From NCBI RefSeq assembly GCF_002734215.1, contig NZ_NSEB01000022.1, positions 48,822 to 112,821 on the forward strand: DNA of 64,000 nt, given 5' to 3'. Origin of the DNA: Fredinandcohnia onubensis. GTDB lineage: Bacteria; Bacillota; Bacilli; Bacillales; Bacillaceae_L. The first letter of the stretch is position 1; each line of letters begins with the position of its first letter. The notes under the pieces are model-generated. The model ran no database searches and was not told the origin of the DNA. It saw only the letters and a program-made list of their open reading frames with translations. The position numbers were made by a program, and so were the translations under genes. Shown one piece after another: positions 7,684 to 16,735 of the stretch.

Positions 7684-9114
7684 TTAAGAACTTTTCATTT
7701 GAGAACGAATTCTCGGATTCAATAATGCGTAGATAATATCAACCACAAGGTTTACAAGAGAAATTGTAATTGCAATGTAGACAACCCCACCTAAAATCGA
7801 TGGAATGTCCGGAACAAATTGTTTATCGACTATATAGCTTCCTAGGCCACTAATATTGAAGACCTTCTCGGTAACAGCAGCCCCGCCGAGCATTCCGCCA
7901 AACTGTAAGCCCATCACAGTAATAATTGGAATCATTGCATTCCTTAGAGCATGCTGGATTAGAATCTTTCTAGGGCTTAACCCCTTCGCCTTCGCAGTTA
8001 CTATGTAGTCTTCATTAATCACTTCAAGGATCGATGAACGTGTCATCCGAGCAATCGATGCTGTCAATCCTGTTCCAAGGACGATGATCGGCATAATAAT
8101 AGATAACCAATCACCTGGTGAATAGGTTGCGGGCAACAAATTCCACTTAATGGAGAAGTTCAGTATAAAAACTAAACCTTGCCAAAAATTAGGAATCGAC
8201 AAACCAATTAATGCGATAAACATAAAACTATAATCCCAGATGGAATTTCGTTTCGCGGCAGAAATTATTCCGATTGGTATCGCCAAGACGATAGCCATCA
8301 CCAAGGAAAATACAGCAATTATTAAAGTAATCGGAAATTTATTCGCAATACTTGTTGCTATATCCTCATTACCTGTATAGGAAAATCCTAGATCAAAGGT
8401 GATAATTCCTTTTACAGCATTTGCTAGCTGCACCAAATACGGTTGATCTAGACCGTATTGACGATTAAATTCATTTCGCTGATCCATTGTAGCGGCTTCA
8501 CCTAAAATGTTCGCAGCTGGATCTGACGGTGAAAAATATAAAATGGTAAAGACGAAGATTGCTACCGATATAATGACGAATATCGTCATCACAAGCCGTT
8601 CAAAAATATATCGAAGAATCATTTTGGAATAGATCCATAAGAACAAATACATCAGGATACCCGGAATAAAACTAACCCAAACAAAGGTTGTTTTATGTAA
8701 ACATTCCCCAAAGAATTGCAGATAAGTAGAATCTTTGATGTTTTTCTCTGACAAAGTAGCTTTAGCCATTTCCTCAGCTTGTTCATCTGCTAGCTTACTA
8801 GCTTCGTCACGCATCTCTTTCTTATCTATAGGTTTATTAAAATAGTGCATTTTACTTTTGTATTGATCTTCATAACGCTCAATCCACGTACCGTATGTAG
8901 ATGATTGTTGAATCGCTTCTATCTCTTTTTGAAGTTGCTGCTTATAGGATGAATTTTTATATTTAAATTGATAAAATAGCCAAGTCATCAAATGAACAGG
9001 AAGTCCAAGCAGGATAAATACGAACTTTAGTAAAGGTTGGGTAATCACTCCAAGATAATATTTTTCAAAACTAAACCGTGTTTGTTCATTTGTTTGATCC
9101 TTTTCTGAAAGCAA
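7684..9114 (-). CDS. Peptide ABC transporter permease, DppB/OppB-like, with ~170-residue N-terminal extension
   Basis: 476 residues from a TTG at 9114, preceded by GAGGGGGGG with good spacing. The C-terminal ~310 residues are a typical DppB (YIFERLVMTIFVIIS, FSPSDPAANILGEAA, DFDLGFSYTGN-type loop, then EDYIVTAKAKGLSPRKIL as the EAA motif). The extra N-terminal part holds one hydrophobic hairpin (LLKFVFILLGLPVHLMTWLF), a charged, helix-prone Lys/Glu/Gln-rich stretch (~60-130) and a further membrane segment (WVSFIPGILMYLFLWIY). First gene of the leftward operon; promoter at 9198-9226. Confidence 0.85.
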   Translation of the reverse strand: MLSEKDQTNEQTRFSFEKYYLGVITQPLLKFVFILLGLPVHLMTWLFYQFKYKNSSYKQQLQKEIEAIQQSSTYGTWIERYEDQYKSKMHYFNKPIDKKEMRDEASKLADEQAEEMAKATLSEKNIKDSTYLQFFGECLHKTTFVWVSFIPGILMYLFLWIYSKMILRYIFERLVMTIFVIISVAIFVFTILYFSPSDPAANILGEAATMDQRNEFNRQYGLDQPYLVQLANAVKGIITFDLGFSYTGNEDIATSIANKFPITLIIAVFSLVMAIVLAIPIGIISAAKRNSIWDYSFMFIALIGLSIPNFWQGLVFILNFSIKWNLLPATYSPGDWLSIIMPIIVLGTGLTASIARMTRSSILEVINEDYIVTAKAKGLSPRKILIQHALRNAMIPIITVMGLQFGGMLGGAAVTEKVFNISGLGSYIVDKQFVPDIPSILGGVVYIAITISLVNLVVDIIYALLNPRIRSQMKSS

Positions 9115-9197
9115 ATAATCCCCCCCTCTTTCGAAAAATTCTTATCGTTGATTATTCCTAGTGGTTTAGTGTATATTAAAACCTGTAACAGAAATAA

Positions 9198-9226
9198 AGT
9201 ATAGTGATGATATGAAAAGATGTCAA
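9198..9226 (-). promoter_or_regulatory. Sigma-A type promoter of the permease/binding-protein operon
   Basis: On the minus strand TTGACA (9226-9221), a 17-base spacer and TATACT (9203-9198) lie ~85 bp before the TTG start of the first permease gene. It sits in the divergent gap shared with the ATPase gene. Confidence 0.6.
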
Positions 9227-9274
9227 CTTATAAAAATTAAAATATATTTTTACTAGAAATAGAGGCAATTCAAT

Positions 9275-10996
9275 ATGGAAAAATTATTAACAGTCAACAA
9301 TGTGCATATCTCTTTCCTTTCTAATAATGAAGTCTTCGAAGCTGTCAAAGGCGTTACATTTGATGTCCGCAAAGGGGAAACACTTGGTATTGTCGGAGAA
9401 TCCGGTTCTGGGAAAAGTGTAACTGCAAGGTCGATTATGCAGCTGCTCCCTTCTCCACCAGCATTAATGACAGAAGGCTCAATTGAATTTGATGGTAAAC
9501 CAATCTCTACTTTTACAGATAGTGAAATGGAAAAAATCCGCGGAAAAGAAATCAGTATGATTTTCCAGGACCCGATGTCGTCATTAAACCCGACTATTAA
9601 AGTCGGGAAACAAATCGATGAAGTTTTAATCAAACATCAAGGTCTTTCAGCAAAAGATGCCAGACAAGAGTCTATTGAAATGCTGCATTTAGTCGGTATT
9701 AAAAATCCTGAAGAACGATACAATCAATATCCGCATGAGTTTTCAGGAGGTATGAGGCAACGGGCCATGATTGCCATGGCACTCGCCTGCCGGCCAAAGC
9801 TATTGATTGCCGATGAACCGACAACGGCCCTCGACGTAACGATTCAGGCACAGATTTTACGTTTAATGAAAAAAATGCAAAAGCAGTTTGGCACATCCAT
9901 TATCTTAATCACCCATGATTTAGGGGTCGTTGCCGGGATGTGCGACCGGGTTGTTGTCATGAAAAAAGGGGAAATCGTTGAAAGAAATACCACGGAGAAG
10001 ATTTTCTCCTCGCCAAATCATCCTTATACAAAAAAACTGTTGAATGCCCTGCCTCGGCTAGATGAAAAGAAACATCCTAAGGGCGAGATTGACCTCCCAG
10101 AAGATATCAATCCGAACCGTCCGTTAATTGAGGTAAGGAAATTAAAACAAGTCTATCCACTTGGTGGTGGAAAAACATTAAAAGCAGTGGACTCAATTAG
10201 TTTTTCAATACATGCAGGTGAAACACTGGGGCTCGTTGGAGAATCCGGATCCGGAAAATCGACAACAGGAAGATTGCTATTGCGTTTGCAGGATGCAACG
10301 GAAGGGGAAATTCTTTATAAGGGGATGGCGATCAATCGGTTAAATAAGAAACAACTGAAGCAATTGCGTAAGGAAATCCAAATTATTTTCCAAGATCCTT
10401 ATGCTTCACTCAATCCACGAATGAAGGTTCTGGATATTATCGGACATTCCTTGGATATTCATCATTTAGTGAAGAACAAAGCAGAGCGTAAGGCACGGGT
10501 TGAGGAGTTATTAGAGCTTGTAGGTTTAGATAAAGAACATGCGGACAGATTCCCTCATGAATTTTCAGGCGGTCAACGGCAACGGATCGGAATCGCTCGG
10601 GCACTTGCAGTTAACCCGAAATTCATTGTATGTGATGAACCATTATCTGCATTGGATGTATCCTTGCAAGCACAAATCGTGGACTTATTAAAAGACTTGC
10701 AGAAAAAGCTAGGGCTAACCTACTTATTTATCGCTCATGATCTTTCAATGGTCAAACACATCAGCGACCGTGTAGCAGTTATGAATGCCGGAAAAATTAT
10801 TGAACTTGCCGAAAGTGAAGAGCTTTACAGTGACCCGCTTCATCCGTACACGAAATCGCTGATAGCGACCATTCCAGTTCCAGACCCCGCAGTCGAGACG
10901 AATAAACTAAAGCAAGAAATACCGGAAATGCCTCGTTTTGATTTCAGTCAAAATGAATTGCAGGAAGTAAAGCCTGGGCATTTTGTGTTGAAATAA
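9275..10996 (+). CDS. Peptide ABC transporter ATP-binding protein, OppD-OppF fusion
   Basis: 573 residues containing two complete ABC ATPase domains. Walker A GESGSGKS occurs near residue 43 and near 325. Signatures are FSGGMRQRAMIAMAL in the first half and FSGGQRQRIGIARAL in the second. Walker B is LLIADEPTTALD and FIVCDEPLSALD. The oligopeptide-transporter C-terminal tail (HPYTK...) occurs after each half, as in OppD and OppF. It should energise the oppositely transcribed permease pair. ATG at 9275 has AGAGG upstream. A terminator hairpin follows. Confidence 0.92.
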   Translation: MEKLLTVNNVHISFLSNNEVFEAVKGVTFDVRKGETLGIVGESGSGKSVTARSIMQLLPSPPALMTEGSIEFDGKPISTFTDSEMEKIRGKEISMIFQDPMSSLNPTIKVGKQIDEVLIKHQGLSAKDARQESIEMLHLVGIKNPEERYNQYPHEFSGGMRQRAMIAMALACRPKLLIADEPTTALDVTIQAQILRLMKKMQKQFGTSIILITHDLGVVAGMCDRVVVMKKGEIVERNTTEKIFSSPNHPYTKKLLNALPRLDEKKHPKGEIDLPEDINPNRPLIEVRKLKQVYPLGGGKTLKAVDSISFSIHAGETLGLVGESGSGKSTTGRLLLRLQDATEGEILYKGMAINRLNKKQLKQLRKEIQIIFQDPYASLNPRMKVLDIIGHSLDIHHLVKNKAERKARVEELLELVGLDKEHADRFPHEFSGGQRQRIGIARALAVNPKFIVCDEPLSALDVSLQAQIVDLLKDLQKKLGLTYLFIAHDLSMVKHISDRVAVMNAGKIIELAESEELYSDPLHPYTKSLIATIPVPDPAVETNKLKQEIPEMPRFDFSQNELQEVKPGHFVLK

Positions 10997-11002
10997 TAAT
11001 TT

Positions 11003-11029
11003 GGCCTGTTTCTATTATAGGAACAGGCC
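11003..11029 (+). terminator. Rho-independent terminator after the OppDF fusion
   Basis: Arms GGCCTGTT and AACAGGCC, 11-base loop, immediately after the stop codon. Confidence 0.65.
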
Positions 11030-11061
11030 ATTTCAGTGGCCATTTCAGTGGCCATTTCAGT
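11026..11061. repeat. Tandem 12-bp repeat, three exact copies
   Basis: GGCCATTTCAGT occurs at 11026, 11038 and 11050 with no mismatch. It bridges the terminator arm and repeat A copy 3, whose GTCACAGTGAC starts in the last unit. Confidence 0.9.
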
Positions 11062-11128
11062 CACAGTGACGCCCCGAAAATTCTTGTTTCACAAAATAGT
11101 TCCACGAGTAGTGATAGGCATTAAGAAT
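11060..11128. repeat. Dispersed repeat family A, copy 3
   Basis: GTCACAGTGACG, CCCCGAAAATTCTTGTTTCAC, TAGTTCCACGAGTA and GTGATAGGCATTAAG; the terminal hairpin is missing. It lies 3' of the OppDF fusion. Confidence 0.85.
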
Positions 11129-11326
11129 GAATCCATTCAGTATTCCACCAATTGGCAATAAAATCATTTTAATATATAAAGAGGTTTGAGCTGATAGATC
11201 CATCCCAAAATGTAGTACGTGCAAAAAGGTATTAAGCAACTAAATTCCAAAGTGTTTTCTATTGTTAAAGATTATGATAACGTTATCAATAAGATTCTAA
11301 AAAAAGCTAAGGGGTATGGTGTTAAC

Positions 11327-11800
11327 ATGGATAAAGCTTTAACAAGTTTGATGAGTGAAGTACAACAGCAGGAAGCGGAGTTAATTTTTGATTCTTTTAC
11401 AAGTGACGATGCTATGGAAATTGGAACTCGTCTTTACCAAAAAGCTAAGCAGGAGAATTTAAAGATAGGGGTTAATATTTCTGTGAACAGACGGCAACTT
11501 TTCCACTGCTCATTAGACGGGGCGACTCCTGATAATGATAACTGGCTAAGAAGAAAAGAAAATGTGGTTTACCGCTTTTTTAAAAGTTCCTATCAAATGT
11601 CTCTTTTAATGAAAATAAGGGAGCAAGACTTATGTCAGAGATTTGCATTACAATCTCATGACTATGCTGAATCCGGCGGATCATTTCCCATTACTTTAAA
11701 ATCAACGGGTGTCATCGGTGCTATAACAGTATCAGGGTTAGCACCGGAAGAGGATCATGCAATGGTTGTCAGCGCCATTCAAGAATATTTGCAAAAATAA
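11327..11800 (+). CDS. UPF0303 family protein (GlcG/HbpS-like fold)
   Basis: 157 residues from the ATG at 11327, which fits the usual family length. The frame extends upstream to an ATG at 11219, but that part is unlike the family. Family signatures are IGVNISVNRRQLFHCSLDG, DNWLRRKENVVYRFFKSSY and GGSFPITLKSTGVIGAITVSGLAPEEDH. Related GlcG/HbpS-type domains bind or degrade haem in some bacteria; a biochemical role for this subfamily is not settled. Monocistronic, ending at a bidirectional terminator. Confidence 0.85.
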   Translation: MDKALTSLMSEVQQQEAELIFDSFTSDDAMEIGTRLYQKAKQENLKIGVNISVNRRQLFHCSLDGATPDNDNWLRRKENVVYRFFKSSYQMSLLMKIREQDLCQRFALQSHDYAESGGSFPITLKSTGVIGAITVSGLAPEEDHAMVVSAIQEYLQK

Positions 11801-11841
11801 AGATTCTACAGGTACTTGCATCATTTATTTATAGATAGAGT

Positions 11842-11879
11842 AACACCTTTCTAATCAAGCGTTTGAATAGAAAGGTGTT
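11842..11879. terminator. Bidirectional terminator
   Basis: Arms AACACCTTTCT and AGAAAGGTGTT with T-rich flanks on both strands, between the convergent UPF0303 and Bcr/CflA genes. Confidence 0.75.
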
Positions 11880-11907
11880 TTATATTCCATATACTTTATC
11901 CATTACA

Positions 11908-13140
11908 TTAAAGACTATTATTATTGATTACTTGTTTTGAAGAATTTACCTTTAAAGTTGATTTTCTTACTAATACAAAATAGGATAAAAACGCCATAAA
12001 GCTTGCTGAAAAGATAATGATTCCCATTGGAATGGCTGTATATTCTCCTGCTATTCCGACCAGTGGAGCTGTTAACGATCCGAGTAAAAATGGCAAAACA
12101 CCTAATAGTGCAGATGCACTTCCTGCAATATGTCCCTTTGTTTCCATTGCCAAAGAAAAAGACGATGTGCCAATAATACTTATGGAAGTTACGATAAAGA
12201 AAATAGGAATAGCTACAGCAACTAATGGTGCCTTTAATAGAATAGCTATTAGCAATAATATAGCACCGCTATTAGAAATAAATAAACCTATCTTTAAAAA
12301 AGATCTCTCCGAAAAAACCGTTAATCGACCTACAGTTTGGGTACCAATGATTAATCCAATACCATTTATACCAAATAACAAACTAAATACTTGAGGAGAT
12401 ACGCCATAAATATTTTGATAGACAAAAGATATACCGGATACATAAGCAAAGATTCCAGCAACAATAAAACCTTGTGTAAAAGCATAACCTGCAAATTCTC
12501 GGTCCTTTAATAAAGCTCCAAAATTCCTAACTACTTGAGTAAAATTGCTTGGTACACGCTTTTCAATAGGCAAAGTTTCTTCCAATTTAAAGGAAACTAC
12601 TAGAATTAAAGCCATACCAATAACAGCTAAAACAAGGAAAACACCTTTCCAATCTGCAAAAGCGAGGATAGCACCTCCTGTTATCGGTGCGATAATCGGG
12701 CCAAGATTGCCGATCAACATCAACGTAGCAAAAAACTTCGTTAGTTCTTTTCCGCTGTAGAGGTCTCGAACAACCGCTCTCGAAATGACAATTCCACCTG
12801 CAGCTGCAAAACCTTGAACAAATCGGGAAACAATAAACGTATAGATATTTGGTGCTATCGCACATGCCAACGATGATAGTAAATACAAGCTGAGAAAAAT
12901 AAGCAATGGTTTACGACGCCCCTGCACATCACTCATTGGTCCTATGATTAACTGCCCCAAGCCCAACCCTAACAAGCAAGTGGTTAAACTAATTTGAACT
13001 AAAGAAGCATTTGTATGAAAATCATTCACAATAGTTGGAAAAGAAGGCAAATACGTATCTATTGTAAATGGACCCAAAATTGAAAGGCATCCCAGAAGAA
13101 AAGCAACCTGTAATCGTTTCTTTTTTGTTAATGTATTCAT
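11908..13140 (-). CDS. Bcr/CflA family multidrug efflux MFS transporter
   Basis: 410 residues with about 12 hydrophobic segments. Family motifs include DTYLPSFPTIVNDF after the first helix, the MFS loop motif GPMSDVQGRRKPLL, and RFVQGFAAAGGIVISRAVVRD in helices 4-5. Members export drugs such as bicyclomycin, chloramphenicol-like compounds or sulphonamides by proton antiport; the substrate here is unknown. Single gene; no regulator adjoins it. Confidence 0.9.
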   Translation of the reverse strand: MNTLTKKKRLQVAFLLGCLSILGPFTIDTYLPSFPTIVNDFHTNASLVQISLTTCLLGLGLGQLIIGPMSDVQGRRKPLLIFLSLYLLSSLACAIAPNIYTFIVSRFVQGFAAAGGIVISRAVVRDLYSGKELTKFFATLMLIGNLGPIIAPITGGAILAFADWKGVFLVLAVIGMALILVVSFKLEETLPIEKRVPSNFTQVVRNFGALLKDREFAGYAFTQGFIVAGIFAYVSGISFVYQNIYGVSPQVFSLLFGINGIGLIIGTQTVGRLTVFSERSFLKIGLFISNSGAILLLIAILLKAPLVAVAIPIFFIVTSISIIGTSSFSLAMETKGHIAGSASALLGVLPFLLGSLTAPLVGIAGEYTAIPMGIIIFSASFMAFLSYFVLVRKSTLKVNSSKQVINNNSL

Positions 13141-13343
13141 GTCTTAACGCCTTTCTACATAGAATTTTCTATTAACCTTTCAAATTAACAGCTATTAAAA
13201 TATTTATTAAGTAGGATGAATAGGTAAATGGTTATTGTTGAAAGGAAAATTAAATTATTCACCTATTGTATAACGTTAGAATGAATTTTTCACTAATAAT
13301 TCCATTTTCTTTTGAAGGGACGGAGGGACAGGTGTTCCCAAAG

Positions 13344-14081
13344 TTAAAAACCAACCTTCTCCAAATACAACCCTTCCGCTTCCGCCATACGACCTGTTTG
13401 AATTCTTTCTTTTGATTCCAGAATACTTGGTATTGCAGCAGCGTCTTTTTCTCCTAATCCAACTTCAATTAGCGTGCCTACAATTTTCCTCACCATATTG
13501 TAAAGAAAGCCATTGCCTCGTACACTAATTTCGATAAAGCCCGCATTTTCATTGATCTCAAGCAAGTATATTTCACGCACCATGGACTTTTTCTTCGACT
13601 TTGCGTTGGAATAGGAGGTAAAGTCATGCTTCCCTAGAAAAAAGTGAGATGCTTTTCTCATTTTTTCGATATCGAGCTTTTCTTCCACATGCATACTGTA
13701 CTTTCGCATGAAGGGATGTGTATATTGCTCGTTCCAAATCTTATACAAATAGGTTTTATCCTTCGCATTATAGCGTGCATGAAAACGATCATGAATTAAC
13801 GTAACATCCACAACGCTAATATCATTGGGAAGATATCTATTTAAATAATGCTTAACTTCATCTTCCGTTGCATTTTTTTGCATCTTAAAATTAGCGATTT
13901 GGGCAAGAGCGTGTACACCTGCATCGGTTCTTCCAGATCCAATAATTTCAATCTTTTCTCCTGCCAACTCTGTTAATACATTTTCAATTTTCCCTTGAAT
14001 CGTATTGTCACTATTACTAAGTCGCTGCCAACCCTTGTAACGGCCACCATCATACTGAATCGTTAATTTATAATTGTTCAT
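13344..14081 (-). CDS. truA: tRNA pseudouridine synthase A
   Basis: 245 residues, the normal TruA length. Starts MNNYKLTIQYDGGRYKGWQ. The catalytic Asp is D53 in GSGRTDAGVHA. Other motifs are FHARYNAKDKTYLYKI and FLYNMVRKIVGTLIEVG. The enzyme isomerises uridines 38-40 in the tRNA anticodon arm. It is not in the usual ribosomal-protein/ecf context, so it could be a second truA copy. Decayed duplicates of its last ~22 codons exist at 19291 and 26752. Confidence 0.93.
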   Translation of the reverse strand: MNNYKLTIQYDGGRYKGWQRLSNSDNTIQGKIENVLTELAGEKIEIIGSGRTDAGVHALAQIANFKMQKNATEDEVKHYLNRYLPNDISVVDVTLIHDRFHARYNAKDKTYLYKIWNEQYTHPFMRKYSMHVEEKLDIEKMRKASHFFLGKHDFTSYSNAKSKKKSMVREIYLLEINENAGFIEISVRGNGFLYNMVRKIVGTLIEVGLGEKDAAAIPSILESKERIQTGRMAEAEGLYLEKVGF

Positions 14082-14123
14082 TGCTTTCTCCTTAAGTTCT
14101 ACGTATTTCTCTGTTATTATAGC

Positions 14124-14885
14124 TTACTTTATATTCGCTTCATAATGCTCTTCATTTAGTCTTACTACTTCAAGTTCTTTTATATTCTCTTTCAATTTCA
14201 ATGCTAAACTTTCAATTCCAAAGAATTCTGTAAAAGTATGACTCCCAATGATAAGATTTATCCCTTTAAACTGCGCATATTGAATCGTATACAAATTACA
14301 TTCACCTGTAATGTATACATCACACTTATTTTCAACTGCTTCCTTGAGGCAAGCAGTTGGTGCTCCATTTCCACAGACTAAGCCCACTCGCTTTATCTTA
14401 TTGTCGTTAAACTGCCAAGAGTTTACTGGTTCTCCAAGTAGACTTTCAATATTTTTTACTAATTCATCAAATTCAACTTCCTGATCATATTCTGCAATTC
14501 TACCAAAATATAAACCTTCCCATTCATGGGTTCTTTTAACAATTTCTAAATTTAACTTATTTAATAAACTATCATTTGTTCCAAAGTTACAGTCATCCAG
14601 TGGCAAGTGGTTATAATAGTGACTTATCCCATACTCCGCTAGTTTTTCAATGCATGCCTCTCTTAATCCATATATCTCATCCCATGCATCGTGGTGTGTC
14701 ACCATCATATCAACACCATGAATTCTTGCTTCCTCTATCGTTTCAAGCGTTAGGTTAACACAGTACCCTACTTTTTTTACTTTTATATCAGCTTGGTATG
14801 TAATCCCAGATTCACTAAAATAAATTTCCTTATTTGATATATTAAAAAGGTCATTAATTCGTTCAACAATATAGGAAACATCCAT
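14124..14885 (-). CDS. Nif3-like dinuclear metal-centre protein
   Basis: 253 residues. Metal-ligand motifs of the NIF3/DUF34 (GTP cyclohydrolase 1 type 2-like) family are present: VTHHDAWDE, YYNHLPLDDC and GSHTFTEFFGIESLA. It lacks the PII-like insertion found in ~370-residue Bacillus YqfO proteins, so it is the short form. Biochemical function is unsettled. It lies 42 bp upstream of truA in the same direction and may be co-transcribed with it. Confidence 0.85.
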   Translation of the reverse strand: MDVSYIVERINDLFNISNKEIYFSESGITYQADIKVKKVGYCVNLTLETIEEARIHGVDMMVTHHDAWDEIYGLREACIEKLAEYGISHYYNHLPLDDCNFGTNDSLLNKLNLEIVKRTHEWEGLYFGRIAEYDQEVEFDELVKNIESLLGEPVNSWQFNDNKIKRVGLVCGNGAPTACLKEAVENKCDVYITGECNLYTIQYAQFKGINLIIGSHTFTEFFGIESLALKLKENIKELEVVRLNEEHYEANIK

Positions 14886-15057
14886 GTATTTACCTCCACG
14901 TTTTCATCATGTTTTGCCTTTAACTCTTATTATTGCCTTGGTTGTAATTTGAATTTTTCTAAGTTCTTATCCCTTAGCCATTTTATCATATCCATATATT
15001 TCCTAGACGAAAACAATGAAATATATTCTTTCTAAAAACTCAAAGCTATCATGAACA

Positions 15058-15108
15058 GGGGCCTGTCCCCCAGTGCGCTAACGCTTTAGTTCGATGGGGG
15101 TCAGGCAC
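15058..15108. repeat. Dispersed repeat family C, copy 2
   Basis: GGGGCCTGTCCCCCAGTGCG, CTAACGCTTTAGTTCG, ATGGGGGTCAGGCACTG. The same design as 2427 and 19035: GC-rich arms around a GCTTTA inner hairpin. Confidence 0.8.
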
Positions 15109-15151
15109 TGACATTTCCAAATTGATTTTCTATTGAACAGAAAAGAAAAAT

Positions 15152-15181
15152 TCCCGGTTTCCTTATGAGGAAAAACCGGGA
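15152..15181 (-). terminator. Hairpin terminator
   Basis: Arms TCCCGGTTT and AAACCGGGA; the + strand has an A-run before it, giving T's for leftward transcripts. It lies downstream of the toxin-antitoxin operon. Bases 15182-15391 show nothing else recognisable. Confidence 0.6.
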
Positions 15182-15391
15182 TGAAATTAAATCAGATTCG
15201 AAAATCGGTAATGTTTATTTAGGTTAGGCAGTCTTCAAAAATCTCCACACCTATCTCTTCCTTCCAAATTAAGAGATTCAGTAACTGATTACTTTTTTAC
15301 TTAATAAATTTATTATTTATTTTTATTACCTGAAATTCACTTATAGTTTTCACATTGAAGAAAAAGAAACCAGTTCTTAATTCAGTAATAC

Positions 15392-15460
15392 TTACTTTGC
15401 AACTGTTTCTGTTTGTGGAGTGTTTGTGGCGGTACGTGAGACGTTGTTGATGGGGTTCAT
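15392..15460 (-). CDS. Possible 22-residue peptide
   Basis: ATG at 15460, ending at TAA 15392, reads MNPINNVSRTATNTPQTETV plus two residues. A weak site (AAGGAAAG) lies upstream. It is 40 bp downstream of the toxin gene on the same strand. The Asn/Thr-rich composition and lack of hydrophobic segment resemble no family I know. Low confidence because of size. Confidence 0.25.
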   Translation of the reverse strand: MNPINNVSRTATNTPQTETVAK

Positions 15461-15500
15461 TGTTAATTTTCTTTCCTTAATTAGGGTCTGATTGGTTAGT

Positions 15501-15797
15501 CTAATATCCAGGTTGCTTATTCTCACCTGGAAACAAAACAGCGATTATAATAACATCATTATTGAATTGTTCAAAATAAACTTGAAATTTCCTAATAACC
15601 ATCCTCGATATTCCTTTATAAATACCAAATTCCTCCGTATAAGCCTTTCCTATCAGAGGAATATTTAATAAATCTTCCGTTTCTAAAACAAACTGAGAAA
15701 TAAAATCCATTGTTTCTTCCGGCGTAAATCTTGGACTTCTAAATTCAACAAGCTTTTTCCTAACAGCAGGAGTCCATATAACTTTACGGGTTTTCAT
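15501..15797 (-). CDS. RelE/ParE-type toxin of a type II toxin-antitoxin pair
   Basis: 98 residues with the ParE/RelE toxin layout: N-terminal VIWTPAVRKKLVEF, central IPLIGKAYTEEFGIYKGI, then YFEQFNNDVIIIAVLFPGENKQPGY at the C-terminus. Such toxins act on ribosome-bound mRNA (RelE) or gyrase (ParE); which applies cannot be seen. The start codon overlaps the antitoxin stop in TAATG, so translation is coupled. Confidence 0.75.
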   Translation of the reverse strand: MKTRKVIWTPAVRKKLVEFRSPRFTPEETMDFISQFVLETEDLLNIPLIGKAYTEEFGIYKGISRMVIRKFQVYFEQFNNDVIIIAVLFPGENKQPGY

Positions 15798-16063
15798 TAC
15801 ATGAAATCCTTTTTAGAAAATGACTTTAATAGGTCTGTTGTGGTAATTCCAAGTCCTTCCTTGTATTGTGCTTCACTTTCTTTAAACATAATGTCAAGCT
15901 GTGGGTTTTTCTTTACATCTGCAAATATTGGCTGGTCATCCTCCTCTTGTAGAACAAGAGTAAACCGACCCTTTCCCGGAATGGTAAATTGCACAACTGA
16001 ATTATCGCGATCCATTTTATCAATATATTTTAGAAGTTCTGCTGATGAGAAAACTTTATTCAT
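15797..16063 (-). CDS. Cognate antitoxin, unnamed family
   Basis: 88 residues, acidic, placed directly before the toxin with a one-base-offset overlap. It starts MNKVFSSAELLKYIDKMDRD, which suggests a short DNA-binding or dimerising N-terminus. The C-terminus FKESEAQYKEGLGITTTDLL resembles the toxin-wrapping segment of Phd/YefM-like antitoxins. Assignment rests on operon position and size; the gene presumably also autorepresses. Confidence 0.6.
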   Translation of the reverse strand: MNKVFSSAELLKYIDKMDRDNSVVQFTIPGKGRFTLVLQEEDDQPIFADVKKNPQLDIMFKESEAQYKEGLGITTTDLLKSFSKKDFM

Positions 16064-16125
16064 AAAATCACCATCCTTTTTTTATTCAGTATAACATCTT
16101 TCAAAAGTTTTAAAAAAGCAAGAAG

Positions 16126-16263
16126 TTATTGCAGGCTATATCTCATTTTCATACTCCGCCGTACTCCTAAATAAGGCTGGTCAATTACCTTTATTTCTTC
16201 ATTTTTCGTGTGAAAGATATATAACTCACGGTTTTGATTTTTTGAATGTAGTTTTTTATACAT
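16126..16263 (-). CDS. Possible 45-residue protein or C-terminal remnant
   Basis: ATG at 16263 reads MYKKLHSKNQNRELYIFHTK and ends RRSMKMRYSLQ at TAA 16126. Codon use looks protein-like, but no good ribosome site precedes it and the frame upstream (ATAIRHGK) runs eight codons back to a stop. It could be a remnant of a longer gene. Not recognised. Confidence 0.3.
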   Translation of the reverse strand: MYKKLHSKNQNRELYIFHTKNEEIKVIDQPYLGVRRSMKMRYSLQ

Positions 16264-16423
16264 TTTTCCATGTCGAATTGCCGTTGCTCAAGTGGTGATG
16301 TTTTGTTGTTGATTTAAAAGGAAAGTTTTAAGACTGGAAGGAATGGGAAGACGAATAAAAATGAAATGAATTGTTACTAAAGTGTGTGGTAAAACAAAAG
16401 ATTCAGTAAACGATCTGAAAATA

Positions 16424-16735
16424 CTAGCCAAAAAACACTGCTACACTACCCTCTTTTCGTGCTGTTGCTAAACAATTCTGTAAAAACAATAGAATTTGTT
16501 TTTGATCCCAAGATTCCGGAAGAGAATGTTTATATAATTGATCGTAAGAATTCAAGGCGTTTTCTATTTGTTTTATTGAAAAGTTTGAACTATCACCAGA
16601 CCCACTAACTCCAGCATAGTAATTATTTGCATCTAATAAATCGTAGAGTATAGTAGCATTATAGTTACCCATGCTAAAACGTGCATAAGCAATTTCTTCT
16701 CCCGCTTTATCAAAACCTAAAATATCATGACTCAT
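16424..16735 (-). CDS. Hypothetical protein, 103 residues
   Basis: Starts MSHDILGFDKAGEEIAYARF with AGGAGG upstream. The pattern (LYDLLDANNYYAGVSGSGDS, then AARKEG-like end with SVAVFFG) is soluble and mixed alpha/beta. I recognise similar short Bacillus proteins but no function. Isolated gene in a 1.2-kb stretch with little else. Confidence 0.55.
   Translation of the reverse strand: MSHDILGFDKAGEEIAYARFSMGNYNATILYDLLDANNYYAGVSGSGDSSNFSIKQIENALNSYDQLYKHSLPESWDQKQILLFLQNCLATARKEGSVAVFFG

Noticed and set aside
11219..11326. N-terminal extension of the UPF0303 protein
   Set aside because: Open frame upstream of ATG 11327 but unlike the family; the usual 157-residue length fits the internal start.
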